DNA from: Candidatus Aminicenantota bacterium
GTDB lineage: Bacteria; Acidobacteriota; Aminicenantia; Aminicenantales; Saccharicenantaceae
NCBI GenBank assembly: GCA_017999365.1
Contig: JAGNLW010000002.1
Coordinates: forward strand, 43,501-107,500
Length of the DNA: 64,000 nucleotides
Direction: 5' to 3'
Shown here in pieces: positions 47,972 to 56,437 of the stretch (position 1 is the first letter of the stretch; the number at the start of each line of letters is the position of its first letter). The notes beneath the pieces were generated by a model. It saw only the letters and a program-made list of their open reading frames with translations, searched no databases and was not told the origin of the DNA. A program made the translations under genes and the position numbers.

Positions 47972-48619
47972 ATGAACACTCCGCGAACCCCGTCCCCCAT
48001 CCCCGCCCGCCTCGCCCTGACCCTCGTCCTCCTCGCCGCGGCCACGGCCGCGGTCCCCGCCCCGGCGCCGGTCCAGAGCAAGGGCGCCTGTCACCCGCTC
48101 ATCGCCTCGCTGCTGCCGAAGAGCGGCACCATCCGCGGCGGCGACTTCAACGCCGCCGGGCCCATGGGCATGGGCGGCGGGTCGGCCGACCTGACGTTCG
48201 ACCACCCATGCACCCGGAGCAACAAGTTCCCCGCCCGCATCAGCGTCGCGGTCACCTATTACGGCGGCGAGATGGCCCAGATGCTCCAAATGCAGGGCGA
48301 CGCGGCCAATTAGCAGACCCTCGAGAACGCGATGGGCGAGCTCGGCCGGACCAAGCACCCGCCCCGCCGCGAGAAGCTCGGCGGCGGCGAGATCGTCTAC
48401 GTCGCCTACGAGACGGAATGCCAGCCGGAGACCATCGACACCGGCAAGACCACGACCTATCCGCCGACCCCCCACGTCAAGCTCAAGGGCGTGGCCCTGA
48501 CGGCCAACGTCCGCCTGGAGGTCGATCTGGAGGGCGCGTACCCTCTCGACCAGGCCAAGGCGGTCGTGAGCGAGGTCTTCGAGAACCTCAAGAAGCCCGA
48601 CTTCGAGAAGGGCAAGTAG
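47972..48619 (+). pseudogene. Exported protein gene interrupted by an in-frame amber codon
   Basis: A 216-codon frame with a signal peptide (ARLALTLVLLAAATAAVP) and a mature domain (PLIASLLPKSGTIRGGD, ISVAVTYYGGEMAQMLQM). At 48314 the frame meets TAG, then continues in the same frame with sensible sequence (TLENAMGELGR, GEIVYVAYETECQPE, ANVRLEVDLEGAYPLDQAK) to the natural stop. Both halves have the same codon use and no frame change. The simplest reading is a recent nonsense change (CAG to TAG, next to another CAG) or a sequencing error. Promoter and ribosome binding site are intact. Function unknown. Confidence 0.65.
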
Positions 48620-48631
48620 GCGCGGGGCCCG

Positions 48632-49924
48632 CTACAGGCCGCCCAACCGCGCCGACTCCTCCAGGTACCGTCGCCTTTGGCGCGCCAGGATGCCCTCGAA
48701 CCTTGGCGTCCGCCGCAGCCGGTCGTGGAACCGGTTCCTCGTGTTCGCCAGGTAGGGATAAGGATAGGCGTGGGCGACGAGCCGGGAGAAGCCGGTCTCG
48801 ATGGTCGAAGCGATGAGATGGAGGGCCTCGTCCGGGTCGCCCAGCGAAGCATAGACCATGGTCTCGATGTAGTTGCGGAGGAGGGTCGTCCGCGCGGGTA
48901 GGGCCAGGGCCTTCTCGGCCATGGGCCGATCCCCCCAGGCCGCCCAGAGAAGGGCCCGGTTGAACGCGACGTCGCCGCATCCCGGAGACAGGGCCTCGGC
49001 CAAGGTCAGCTCGGCTTCCGCGTCGGCCAGGTTCCCCTCGTAGATCATCAATCGGGCCTGCAGGCAGCGCAGGTAGGCGCTCGTCGGTTCGCGCCGGAGG
49101 GGCCCCTTGACGGCGGCCAGGGCGGCTTCGTACTCCCCGGTCCATTCGAGGCAGAGCGCTCTGATCCATTCCGCCTTCGCTCCGGCCGCGGGATCGCCGA
49201 GGGCCCGGGAGAACCGCCGGATGGCCCGGTCGAGGCGCCCGAGCCCGAGCAGGAAATGGCCGATCTCCAGATCGACGCCCGGGTCGCCGGGCTTGAGCTT
49301 GGCCGCGCGGGCGAACGGGGCGCCGGCGCCGGCGATATCTCCGGGGAAGTAGAGGCTCCAGCCGAGGCCGATACTGGCCTCGGCCAGGTCGGGGGCGAGC
49401 TCGCAGGCTTTGGCGTAATTCGCGGTCATCCGCTCCAGCCGGTCCGGCCTCATCCCCAGGAACGCGTAGTCCCAGCGATAGGCCTCGCCCAGGCCGGCGT
49501 AAGCCAGGGGATTGCCGGGATCCTCCCGAAGGGCCTTTTCGAACATGTCGACGGCCACGGCCGCATCGGCGGGATTGCGGGTGGCCAGGAACCTCTCGAT
49601 GGCCTTTCGGCCCGCCCGGTAAGCTTGATCGGCGACCGCCGAAGGGCTGACGGCCGGCACATCGGCCGAGCCCTCCGCTTGAACCGGCTCGGGCCGGTCG
49701 ACGGAAGCGGCTCCCCGGGCGCGCGAGGAATCCGTCTCCTTGAGGACGCGCTCGAACCAGGCGTCGATCTCGCCCTTGAACGCATAGACGCGCGCCTTGG
49801 GTGTCTGTTCGAGCCGGTATGCCGGAAGCCCGTACAGGGCCTCCCAATTCTGGCAGGTCCGGGTGCACCGCCCGAGATAGGCCGAGATGTCTTTCCAGGT
49901 ATCGAGACGGTCTTCACGGCCCAT
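48632..49924 (-). CDS. HTH-domain protein with TPR repeats
   Basis: A 430-residue protein. Residues ~5-55 resemble an excisionase/MerR-like DNA-binding domain (WKDISAYLGRCTRTCQNWEALYGLPAYR, then RVYAFKGEIDAWFERVL), seen in many Acidobacteriota before TPR-rich domains. The rest is a row of TPR units (e.g. AYAGLGEAYRWDYAFLGM, GWSLYFPGDIAGAGAPFARAAKLKPGDP). No membrane segment. GGGGGGAG lies 6 nt before the ATG at 49924. Probably a regulator whose TPR domain senses a protein or ligand. Confidence 0.82.
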   Translation of the reverse strand: MGREDRLDTWKDISAYLGRCTRTCQNWEALYGLPAYRLEQTPKARVYAFKGEIDAWFERVLKETDSSRARGAASVDRPEPVQAEGSADVPAVSPSAVADQAYRAGRKAIERFLATRNPADAAVAVDMFEKALREDPGNPLAYAGLGEAYRWDYAFLGMRPDRLERMTANYAKACELAPDLAEASIGLGWSLYFPGDIAGAGAPFARAAKLKPGDPGVDLEIGHFLLGLGRLDRAIRRFSRALGDPAAGAKAEWIRALCLEWTGEYEAALAAVKGPLRREPTSAYLRCLQARLMIYEGNLADAEAELTLAEALSPGCGDVAFNRALLWAAWGDRPMAEKALALPARTTLLRNYIETMVYASLGDPDEALHLIASTIETGFSRLVAHAYPYPYLANTRNRFHDRLRRTPRFEGILARQRRRYLEESARLGGL

Positions 49925-49960
49925 AGCGGACTCCCCCCTCAAAGGCCATCCGTCGGGGCC

Positions 49961-49990
49961 ATTATGGGGAGGAGCGGGCGGCGCTGTCAA
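49961..49990 (-). promoter_or_regulatory. Promoter of the HTH-TPR gene
   Basis: Minus strand TTGACA (49985-49990), 18 bp spacer, CATAAT (49961-49966), lying over the 3' end of the membrane-protein gene upstream. Confidence 0.6.
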
Positions 49991-50681
49991 TCCCTCCCGT
50001 CGCGTCCGGCGGCGCAGCCGCCCGGCGGAACAGGACCGCGAGAAGGACGGTCACGGCGAAGAACACGCCGACGTAGCCCACGATTCCGACGTTGCGCAGG
50101 CCCATGTCGCCCGCGGCCACGCCGGCGAGGCCGGCGAAGGCCAAGACGCCCGACAGGACCATGAGCCGCCGGATCCACGAGGCCAGCCCCCGGCCGCGGA
50201 AGACCGCGGCGGCGAACAGGACCGCGAGCGGGAAGAAGATGTCCCAGGCCAGGATGTCGAGGGCGTAGGCCAACGAGGGCCAGCGGAACTCGAGGAGGCG
50301 TCCCAGGCCCGGCCAGCCGGCGGCGGCCTCGGGACGGCGCAAGGTCAGGATCACGAAGTGCAATCCGCACGTCACTCCGGCGACCAGGCCCATGAAAACG
50401 AGCGCCGTCAGGCTGAACGCCTTGAGCCGCGCCGGCGTCCAGGCGTGCACGGCGGCCATCAGGGCGACGAGCGGCGGCATCAGCGCGATGATCAGGACCT
50501 CCAGGACCGAGAACAGCGGGTCGCCGATCGGGACGTCCGGCGACGGGAGTGTCAGCAATCCGACGGCGAGGACGGCCGCGTAGGCGGCCATCAGCGCGGC
50601 CGCCGCCGCCGCCGACCACAGCCCGAGCCGGCGGGCTTGCGGCGAGAGATCGCAGCGCGCTCCCGAAATGGCCTCCGGCAT
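49962..50681 (-). CDS. Integral membrane protein of unknown function
   Basis: A 239-residue protein with about seven membrane segments (LWSAAAAAALMAAYAAVLAVGLLTL; PLFSVLEVLIIALMPPLVALMAAVHAW; LTALVFMGLVAGVTCGLHFVILTL and four more). No motif recognised. GAGGAGGG stands 5 nt before the ATG at 50681. It is followed by the HTH-TPR gene, which has its own promoter. Confidence 0.75.
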   Translation of the reverse strand: MPEAISGARCDLSPQARRLGLWSAAAAAALMAAYAAVLAVGLLTLPSPDVPIGDPLFSVLEVLIIALMPPLVALMAAVHAWTPARLKAFSLTALVFMGLVAGVTCGLHFVILTLRRPEAAAGWPGLGRLLEFRWPSLAYALDILAWDIFFPLAVLFAAAVFRGRGLASWIRRLMVLSGVLAFAGLAGVAAGDMGLRNVGIVGYVGVFFAVTVLLAVLFRRAAAPPDATGGIDSAARSSP

Positions 50682-50716
50682 GGGAGCCCTCCTCGTTGGA
50701 GAGATCGAACGGCTCC

Positions 50717-50746
50717 AAGATACGGCCCCGGCCGAACGGGTGTCAA
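50717..50746 (-). promoter_or_regulatory. Promoter of the 49962-50681 gene
   Basis: Minus strand TTGACA (50741-50746), 18 bp spacer, TATCTT (50717-50722). Confidence 0.6.
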
Positions 50747-50768
50747 GGAAGGGGCCGCCGGCCCCGGA

Positions 50769-50797
50769 TTGCATGATGGCCGGGATTCCACTACATT
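50769..50797 (+). promoter_or_regulatory. Promoter of the rlmN-like gene (leaderless)
   Basis: TTGCAT (50769-50774), 17 bp spacer, TACATT (50792-50797). The ATG follows 6 nt after the -10 box with no ribosome binding site. Confidence 0.6.
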
Positions 50798-50803
50798 GGC
50801 CGC

Positions 50804-51874
50804 ATGGCCGAGACCGGCGGACGCGTCAATATCCTGGGCCTGACCCGCCCGGCCTTCGAGGCCCTGGCCGGAGGGGGCGGATCCTCGCGGGCCTTGGGAC
50901 GTCTCTACCGGCGGGCCTTCGCCGAGGGCCGCTTCGAGCCCGCGGCCGAGACCGTCGGCAAAGCGGCCGCGGCCGCCCTCGGCGCCCGCGTCGCGCTCCG
51001 TCTGCCGGAGATCGAACGCGTCGTCGAAGAGGCGGGCCCGTTCGGGACGACGGCCAAGGCCCTCCTGCGGCTCGACGACGGTCGCCGCGTCGAGTGCGTC
51101 CGCATCCCCGTGGCGCGGCGAGGCGTCGAACCCGGGCCGGACACCCTGTGCGTCTCGACCCAGGTGGGCTGCCGCATGGGCTGCCTGTTCTGCGAATCGG
51201 GACGGATGGGCTTCGCGCGCGACCTCCGGCCCGACGAGATCGTCGGGCAGTACGCGGCGGCCCGGCTGGCCCTGGGCTGGGACGTCGGCCAGGTCGTCTT
51301 CATGGGCATGGGCGAGCCCCTCGACAATTTCGACGGCCTCGCGGGGGCCATCGCGGTCCTGCTCGACGAGTCGGGCCCGGCCTTCTCCCAGGACGACCTC
51401 ACGGTCTGCACCGTCGGCCTGCCGGAGGGCATCGCCCGGCTCAAGGCGCTCGGGCTCAAGCGGCTCAACCTCTCGGTCAGCCTCAACGCGCCGGACGACG
51501 GGCTTCGCGGCGAGCTCATGCCGGCGACCCGGGGCATCGGGCTCGAAGCCCTGGCCGCCGCCCTGGCCGCCTATCCCCAGCGACGGAACTTCGCCCTGGC
51601 GGTCAATTATTGCCTGATGCCGGGCCGGAACGACGGCGAGGGCGCGGCCGAAGGGGTGGCCGCGTTCGTCCGGGCCGCAGCGCCGAACGGAAGGGCCGTG
51701 GTCAACGTCATCCCTTACAATCCGGGCCCGGCCCCGGTCGGACGGGCGCCGGGCGAAGCCGAGGTCGAGGCGTTCGTCAAGCGACTCCGGGCGGCCGGCG
51801 TATACGTCAAGCTGCGGACGCCGCGGGGGCGGGCCCTCATGGCCGCCTGCGGCCAGCTCGGCCGCGCCGGATAA
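50804..51874 (+). CDS. rlmN: RlmN/Cfr-family radical SAM RNA methyltransferase
   Basis: A 356-residue radical SAM enzyme of the RlmN/Cfr family, which methylates C2 (RlmN) or C8 (Cfr) of A2503 in 23S rRNA, or A37 in some tRNAs. The cluster-binding Cys are 123, 127 and 130 (CRMGCLFC), GMGEPLDN binds SAM, and the conserved C-terminal Cys349 (ACGQL) is the one that forms the covalent intermediate. The usual CATG after the third Cys is CESG here and the N-terminal domain is compact, so it could be a paralogue with another target. The gene appears leaderless. Confidence 0.85.
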   Translation: MAETGGRVNILGLTRPAFEALAGGGGSSRALGRLYRRAFAEGRFEPAAETVGKAAAAALGARVALRLPEIERVVEEAGPFGTTAKALLRLDDGRRVECVRIPVARRGVEPGPDTLCVSTQVGCRMGCLFCESGRMGFARDLRPDEIVGQYAAARLALGWDVGQVVFMGMGEPLDNFDGLAGAIAVLLDESGPAFSQDDLTVCTVGLPEGIARLKALGLKRLNLSVSLNAPDDGLRGELMPATRGIGLEALAAALAAYPQRRNFALAVNYCLMPGRNDGEGAAEGVAAFVRAAAPNGRAVVNVIPYNPGPAPVGRAPGEAEVEAFVKRLRAAGVYVKLRTPRGRALMAACGQLGRAG

Positions 51875-51959
51875 GCCCGCGCCCGGCTCATCGGGCGGCA
51901 TGGAGGGCTTCGCGTAAACAAGGAGGCCTTCCCGGACGGTTACGGTATGGAGGCCACAG

Positions 51960-52475
51960 ATGAAAAGAACCGTGATCGTCGCCCTCATCGCCGTCGCCGT
52001 GCTCCTGGCCGGCGCTCCCGTCCTCAAGGCCCAAGAGGCCGGTCCCGAAGCGCTCATCGGGCGGGCCCGCGCCGTCACCCTGTCCCCTCACTTCAGCCGG
52101 GAGGAGATCACCCAGGCCCTGGTCGGCGTTCTGGACGCCGCGCTCCTCGTCCTGCCCGCGACGTCCTATGAGGCCGAGTTCAGGGGCCGGATCGAGACCG
52201 TCCGGAAGATGTTCGACGAGGGCGGCCTGCTCGAGGACAAGATCCGCCAATATCTCGGGCTGGCCTACAAATTGGCCTCCGGAGGACAAGCTTGGACCGT
52301 CCCGGCGGAGCTCGCCTCCGCCTACCGCGAAGCCGATATCATGGACCGGGCCAAGAAGATCTGCGTCGCGCTCCTCGACCGGGCGCTGGCCGGGATCGAG
52401 GCCGGCCGGCGCGAGGAGGCCGTCCGCGACCTCGTCGCCTTCGTCCTCTTCGTCGTCACCCCCGTCGAAGCCTGA
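51960..52475 (+). CDS. Small exported alpha-helical protein
   Basis: A 171-residue protein with a signal peptide (KRTVIVALIAVAVLLAGAPV). The mature part is a bundle of amphipathic helices without recognised motif. GGAGG lies 6 nt before the ATG. It is followed after 6 nt by the truncated sigma factor gene, so it leads that small operon. Function unknown. Confidence 0.75.
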   Translation: MKRTVIVALIAVAVLLAGAPVLKAQEAGPEALIGRARAVTLSPHFSREEITQALVGVLDAALLVLPATSYEAEFRGRIETVRKMFDEGGLLEDKIRQYLGLAYKLASGGQAWTVPAELASAYREADIMDRAKKICVALLDRALAGIEAGRREEAVRDLVAFVLFVVTPVEA

Positions 52476-52481
52476 GGCGGC

Positions 52482-52949
52482 ATGGCATTTGATTCGCCCG
52501 CGGCCCTGGATTACAGTGTCCGCGAAAGGGCCGGCGCGGTGGCGGACCGGGAATTCGACTACGATCTCCTCGTCAAGCCCGTGGAGGGCCGGATGATGAG
52601 GGCCGTCTGGCGCATCGTCCGGCAGCGCGAGGCGGCGGAGGACGCCCTCCAGGACGCGCTGGCCGTCGTCTGGAAGAAGCGCGACGCCGTCGCCCGCCAT
52701 CCCCGGCCGGAAGCCCTGATCATGCGCATCGCGGTCTCGGCGGCCATCGACGTCTTGCGCAAGGACCGGCGTCGCCTCCGCCACGAGGCGCCCGGCCTGG
52801 CGGACGACCGGACGGGCGACACGGGCCCGACGACGGCCCAGGAGGCCGAGGCCCGCGAGCTCCGCTCCGCCGTCCTCGAGGCCGTCGGGCGCCTGCCCCG
52901 CCGGTCCCCCGGCCTGTTCGGGGGGGACGGCAAGGAAAGAGGATCATGA
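52482..52949 (+). CDS. ECF-type sigma factor lacking region 4
   Basis: A 155-residue sigma-70-like protein. Region 2 is complete and normal (AVWRIVRQREAAEDALQDALAVVWKKRDAV, then IMRIAVSAAIDVLRKDRRR). After the linker, AVLEAVGRLPRR should lead into region 4 (the -35-binding helix-turn-helix, ~50 residues), but instead SPGLFGGDGKERGS and the stop follow. The frame is intact and the tail looks like a natural C-terminus, suggesting a clean in-frame internal deletion. It overlaps the next gene (ATGA). Probably non-functional in -35 recognition; an alternative role is open. Confidence 0.7.
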   Translation: MAFDSPAALDYSVRERAGAVADREFDYDLLVKPVEGRMMRAVWRIVRQREAAEDALQDALAVVWKKRDAVARHPRPEALIMRIAVSAAIDVLRKDRRRLRHEAPGLADDRTGDTGPTTAQEAEARELRSAVLEAVGRLPRRSPGLFGGDGKERGS

Positions 52950-53257
52950 TGCCCGAACACGAGCGGGACGAGACCATCGACGGGCTGCTGCGGCGGGCCC
53001 TCGCCGACGACCTTCCGGACGGCGTCGCCGCCGGGATGCGGGCGCGGATCTCCCGCGTTCGAGCGGCTCATGAGATAAGCCGCGCGCCGGCGGACGCCTG
53101 GGGCTGGTTGCGGCGGCGGACGGTCTGGGCGGTCCTGTCGGTCCTGATGCTCGTCGCGGGCATCATCCTCCAGGGCGCTGCCGCTTCGAGCCCCCTGGCC
53201 GACCGGATCGCGTCCCTCAAGGCGGCCGGACCGGGCCAGGAACAGACAAGGAGATAG
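52946..53257 (+). CDS. Small membrane-anchored protein, probable anti-sigma factor
   Basis: A 103-residue protein: an acidic helical N-terminus (MPEHERDETIDGLLRRALADDLPDGVAAGM), a single membrane helix (VWAVLSVLMLVAGIILQGAAA, about 69-89) and a short outer tail. Topology and its overlap with the sigma-like gene (ATGA) fit an anti-sigma factor. No zinc motif is present. The next gene starts 2 nt downstream, so this is an operon. Confidence 0.65.
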   Translation: MMPEHERDETIDGLLRRALADDLPDGVAAGMRARISRVRAAHEISRAPADAWGWLRRRTVWAVLSVLMLVAGIILQGAAASSPLADRIASLKAAGPGQEQTRR

Positions 53258-53259
53258 GC

Positions 53260-54186
53260 ATGAACACCGTCGGACTGCTCTTCCTCATCTTCGGCAGCGC
53301 GGCCGTCGCGCTCATGGGATTCGAGTTCCGGGAGGTCGGCTCGGCCTTCCGTCTCGCCGCGGGCCGGCCGGGAACGGCCGTCGAGCGCCGCCGCTCCGTC
53401 TATTTCTGGGAAGCGGCGGCCCGGAACGCCTGGCTGTTGGGCGCCCTCGGCAGCGCCCTCAATTTCACCATCGCCCTCGGCAGCGAGAGCGGCGGCATCG
53501 GGGGCATCGCCGGCCGGATGATCCAGGCCCTCGTCATCATGCTCTACGGCCTGGTCTTGGCGGTCGTCTGTCTGGTGCCGGCCCTGAAGCTCGCGGAGGG
53601 CGACGCCGCGCCGCGGACGGCGGGCGAAGGGCCCGAGGCGGCTCCCGCCGTCAGACGCTCCGGATCGGCGATCCGGGGCCGCATCGGCGGCTACCTGCTT
53701 TTCGCCGCGACGGTCGCCGCGAGCATCGTCGTCCTGACCGTCGGCCGGCCTCGCGGCGGCCCTCTCCCCCTCGGCAAGATCCTGTTCCACGGACCGGCGA
53801 TCCTGATCGTCGGCGGCGGGGCCGTCGTCCTGGCTCTCTTCATGGGCCGGGGCGTCGGCGCCAGGGCCTGGTCCCTGGGCTTCGCCATGACGGGAGCCAT
53901 CGGCCTGCTCATGGGGCTCATCCAGGCCCTGTTCGGGTTCGCCCATGCGGACGTCGGGGAGATCTCCTCGGCGATCGCTTTCCTCATCACGGCGGTCGCG
54001 TTCTCGCTCCTGGGGCTCGCCGCCGTCGCCGCGCCGCTCGAGGACCGCGAGGTCATGGCCGGCCGCCGGGACAAGGCCGGTCCGGTCAGCCGCGCGCTCT
54101 GGGTCGTCTTCCCGCTCCTGGCCTTCATCGCCCTCGTCCTGACCTTCATCATGGTCGTGACGCCGATGACCAAGCCCGCGGGGTGA
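53260..54186 (+). CDS. Polytopic membrane protein, possibly MotA/ExbB-like
   Basis: A 308-residue protein with about eight membrane segments. Two stretches resemble the MotA/TolQ/ExbB proton-channel family: GRMIQALVIMLYGLVLAVVCLVPALKL (compare the family pattern ..AL..TLYGL..A) and GPAILIVGGGAVVLALFMG (compare MotA PA.LIV.GG). It also has a soluble loop of ~40 residues near 118-150. Resemblance is by eye only. It is the last gene of the operon with the sigma-like gene. Confidence 0.55.
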   Translation: MNTVGLLFLIFGSAAVALMGFEFREVGSAFRLAAGRPGTAVERRRSVYFWEAAARNAWLLGALGSALNFTIALGSESGGIGGIAGRMIQALVIMLYGLVLAVVCLVPALKLAEGDAAPRTAGEGPEAAPAVRRSGSAIRGRIGGYLLFAATVAASIVVLTVGRPRGGPLPLGKILFHGPAILIVGGGAVVLALFMGRGVGARAWSLGFAMTGAIGLLMGLIQALFGFAHADVGEISSAIAFLITAVAFSLLGLAAVAAPLEDREVMAGRRDKAGPVSRALWVVFPLLAFIALVLTFIMVVTPMTKPAG

Positions 54187-54275
54187 GCCCGGGAGTCGCG
54201 TCGGACGCTTGCATTTCCCGCCGCGGCGAGGCAATATCGGTCCTCGGTCCGGCCGACCGGAAGGAGGATGCTCCC

Positions 54276-55244
54276 GTGACGAAAAGAACGCTTCTCGCCG
54301 TCGTGATCACCATCTCGGCCGGCTCCGCGGCGCTCGCCGAGGTCCACCGCTTCCGCCCGACCCAGGGCCAGCAGACCTACGCCGTCCGGGAGCCGGTCCT
54401 GCGCGTCAAGCCGGGCGATACGGTCGAGTCGAGCACGCTCTACTCGGACTTCTTCACCGCCAAGGACGGGCCCTGGCCGGGAGAGGTCGGCCCCGTGTAC
54501 GTCGAAGGGGCCAAGCCGGGCGACACCCTCGTCGTCCGCATCCTGAAGATCCGCCCGAACATCGCCACCGGCCGCTCGGGTACGTCCCAATCCTACGGGA
54601 TCCTGACCGCCACCAAGGGCATCCCCATGCTCCACGACCCGGTGCCGCCGCTCGTCCACGTCTGGAAGATCGACACCGCGGCCCTGACCGCGTCGCTCGA
54701 CCTGCCCGGCAGCCGGATGAAACGGATCGAGGTCGCGCTCAAGCCGATGCTGGGCCGGCTGGCCACGGCCCCCCCGGACGACCAGGCCGTTCCCGGCGGG
54801 GTCCCCTCCGCCTTCGGCGGGAACATGGACACTTCCGAGGCCTGCGAGGGAGCCACCGTCTATCTCCCCGTCTTCCACGAGGGGGCCTATTTCTATTTCG
54901 GCGACGTCCACGCCCTGCAGGGGGACGGCGAGATCATCGGCTCGGGCATCGAGACCTCGGCCGACGTGGCCTTCGAGATCGGGCTCCGGAAGGGCTGGAA
55001 GATCGACTGGCCGCGCCTGGAGAACGACGGATACATCATGGTGGCGGGGTCGGCCCGGCCGCTCATCGACGCCTTCCGCATCGCCCACGTCGAGATGGTC
55101 AAGTGGCTGGAGACGGGCTACGGATTCGACGGCTGGGAGGCCCTCCAGGTCCTGTCCCAGGTCGGCAGCGCCCAGGTCGCCAACGTCGTCGATCCGAACT
55201 ACACGGTGGTGGCCAAGTTCCCGAAGAAGCACCTGCCGCGCTGA
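54276..55244 (+). CDS. Exported acetamidase/formamidase family protein
   Basis: A 322-residue protein with signal peptide (KRTLLAVVITISAGSAALAE) and an FmdA/AmdA domain: VKPGDTVESSTLYSDFF, GPVYVEGAKPGDTLVVRI, GGNMDTSEACEGATVYLPVFHEGAYFYFGDVHALQGDGEI and the closing LSQVGSAQVANVVDPN. These enzymes hydrolyse short amides to acid and ammonia through a binuclear metal site (His/Asp/Glu in the GDVHA and DTSE motifs). Start is GTG with AAGGAGG 8 nt upstream. The exported form is unusual among amidases, which are mostly cytoplasmic. With asparaginase it fits nitrogen release from amides. Confidence 0.88.
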   Translation: MTKRTLLAVVITISAGSAALAEVHRFRPTQGQQTYAVREPVLRVKPGDTVESSTLYSDFFTAKDGPWPGEVGPVYVEGAKPGDTLVVRILKIRPNIATGRSGTSQSYGILTATKGIPMLHDPVPPLVHVWKIDTAALTASLDLPGSRMKRIEVALKPMLGRLATAPPDDQAVPGGVPSAFGGNMDTSEACEGATVYLPVFHEGAYFYFGDVHALQGDGEIIGSGIETSADVAFEIGLRKGWKIDWPRLENDGYIMVAGSARPLIDAFRIAHVEMVKWLETGYGFDGWEALQVLSQVGSAQVANVVDPNYTVVAKFPKKHLPR

Positions 55245-55285
55245 GGGGGCGTTCGCGCCTCTTCCCTCTGTCCCGGGAACTCGGG

Positions 55286-55291
55286 TATACT
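55286..55291 (+). promoter_or_regulatory. -10 box of the PilZ gene
   Basis: TATACT about 25 nt before the ATG at 55316. No clear TTGACA box is seen 17-18 bp upstream. Confidence 0.35.
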
Positions 55292-55315
55292 GGGCGGGTC
55301 CTTCAAGGAGAGCTC

Positions 55316-55630
55316 ATGGATGGAGAGAAGCGGCAAGGCGCCCGTTCTTACGCCGTCGCCGATGTGACCTACGAAAATAAAGGGATGCGTTTCCAGGGAC
55401 GCATCAACGACCTGTCCCCCGGCGGGATGTACATCGATACCATCAATCCGTTGCCCGAGGCTTCACCCGTCACCTTCCGGTTCGATCTTCCGGGCGACGA
55501 ACCGGAAAACCCCGTCTCGGGCGAGGGAGAGGTCGTCTGGATGGTCCACATGCAGGGCATGGGCATCCGCTTCACCCGGCTGTCGGACGAGGACCGGGCC
55601 CGTTTAGAGGCCTATCTGTCGCGCGGCTGA
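55316..55630 (+). CDS. PilZ-domain protein
   Basis: A 104-residue one-domain PilZ protein, a c-di-GMP receptor family that controls motility, pili or exopolysaccharide. Seen: RSYAVADVTYENKGMRFQGRINDLSPGGMYI (the D-x-S-x-x-G c-di-GMP motif), then EASPVTFRFDLP and GEGEVVWMVHMQGMGIRF. The leading RxxxR of c-di-GMP binders is weak (RQGAR), so binding is uncertain. AAGGAG stands 5 nt before the ATG. It stands alone before the deletion scar. Confidence 0.88.
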   Translation: MDGEKRQGARSYAVADVTYENKGMRFQGRINDLSPGGMYIDTINPLPEASPVTFRFDLPGDEPENPVSGEGEVVWMVHMQGMGIRFTRLSDEDRARLEAYLSRG

Positions 55631-55719
55631 ACCGTCCTTCCCCGGGAATACCCTGCCGATCCATCGATCGGGCGTCCGCTCGGCCAGGGGGACCGGGACC
55701 ACAGCCGGACGGAGGACGG

Positions 55720-55850
55720 TCATTGGGCCCGGCCCATGAGCACGGCGAAGCGCGGCATCGACCGCAGGGGGGCCCAGACCGGATCGGCCTCCAGCCAGGC
55801 CGCTGAGAAATAACCGGATAACGAGAGCAGATGTTCGAGCTGTTCCAGGT
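55720..55850 (-). pseudogene. C-terminal fragment of a TPR protein
   Basis: The reading frame LEHLLSLSGYFSAAWLEADP then VWAPLRSMPRFAVLMGRAQ and stop is the standard ending of TPR-containing proteins of kinase or HTH type (compare LRADPRWAPLRxHPRFxxL). Nothing coding precedes it in this frame: the sequence past about 55850 is antisense to the neighbouring fragment. So the gene has lost its 5' part. Confidence 0.6.
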
Positions 55851-55858
55851 CATCGGGG

Positions 55859-56437
55859 CTCGTCGTCTGGGAGCTCGGCGAGGAGTGGAAGCCCGTCGAA
55901 AAGGCCCTCGGCTCGGTTCCCGCCGCGCTCAATTCCCGGCTCGGCCTCTCCGGGGAGGCGGCGAACTTCGTCCAGGCGCTCTGCCTGTTCGTCGTTCTTC
56001 CCGCCGGGCTCTACCTCATCCCCGGGTTGATGGGGAGATGGTCGAGCCGAACGAGCCTCCTGGATTCGGCCAAGGCCTTCGGAACGGTGTTCCTGCCCGT
56101 TGTGGCCGTCGGCCACCTGGTCAAGGCCGTCATCAGGATCACGTCCCGGCTGCCCTATTACCCCTTGGCTTTCGACGACCCCCTCGGATACGCCACAGCC
56201 AAGGGGATCCTCGCGGGCGATGTGACCGTCGACATGGGGATCGCCAATGCGGTTTTCCCTTGGGTGAGCTGGGCCGCGTTGATCCTGATGGGCGCGGCCG
56301 TCCTGTCGGTCTGGCTGACCGGCTGGAGGGCCGCGGCCCGCCCGTCGGCCGACCGCCCGGGCCGGCTCTCCCATCTCGTCATGGCCACCCTGTACGGGGC
56401 TTTTCTCGTGCTCGTCGTCGTCAAGGCCCGGTTCTGA
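55859..56437 (+). pseudogene. C-terminal fragment of a multi-pass membrane protein
   Basis: From about 55859 the frame reads LVVWELGEEWKPVEKALGSV, then membrane helices (VQALCLFVVLPAGLYLIPGLM; TVFLPVVAVGHLVKAVIRI; AVFPWVSWAALILMGAAVLSVWL; LVMATLYGAFLVLVVVK) and the stop. There is no start codon with a ribosome binding site before the helices, and the fragment abuts the TPR fragment on the other strand. Such C-termini occur in 4Fe-4S-type membrane proteins, but the N-terminal part is lost. ATG at 56027 gives only a truncated product. Confidence 0.6.

Noticed and set aside
47972..48619. Pyrrolysine-containing protein because of the in-frame TAG
   Set aside because: The protein is not a methyltransferase, the MttB homologue in the window has no amber codon, and no pyl gene was seen. 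A nonsense change CAG to TAG is simpler.
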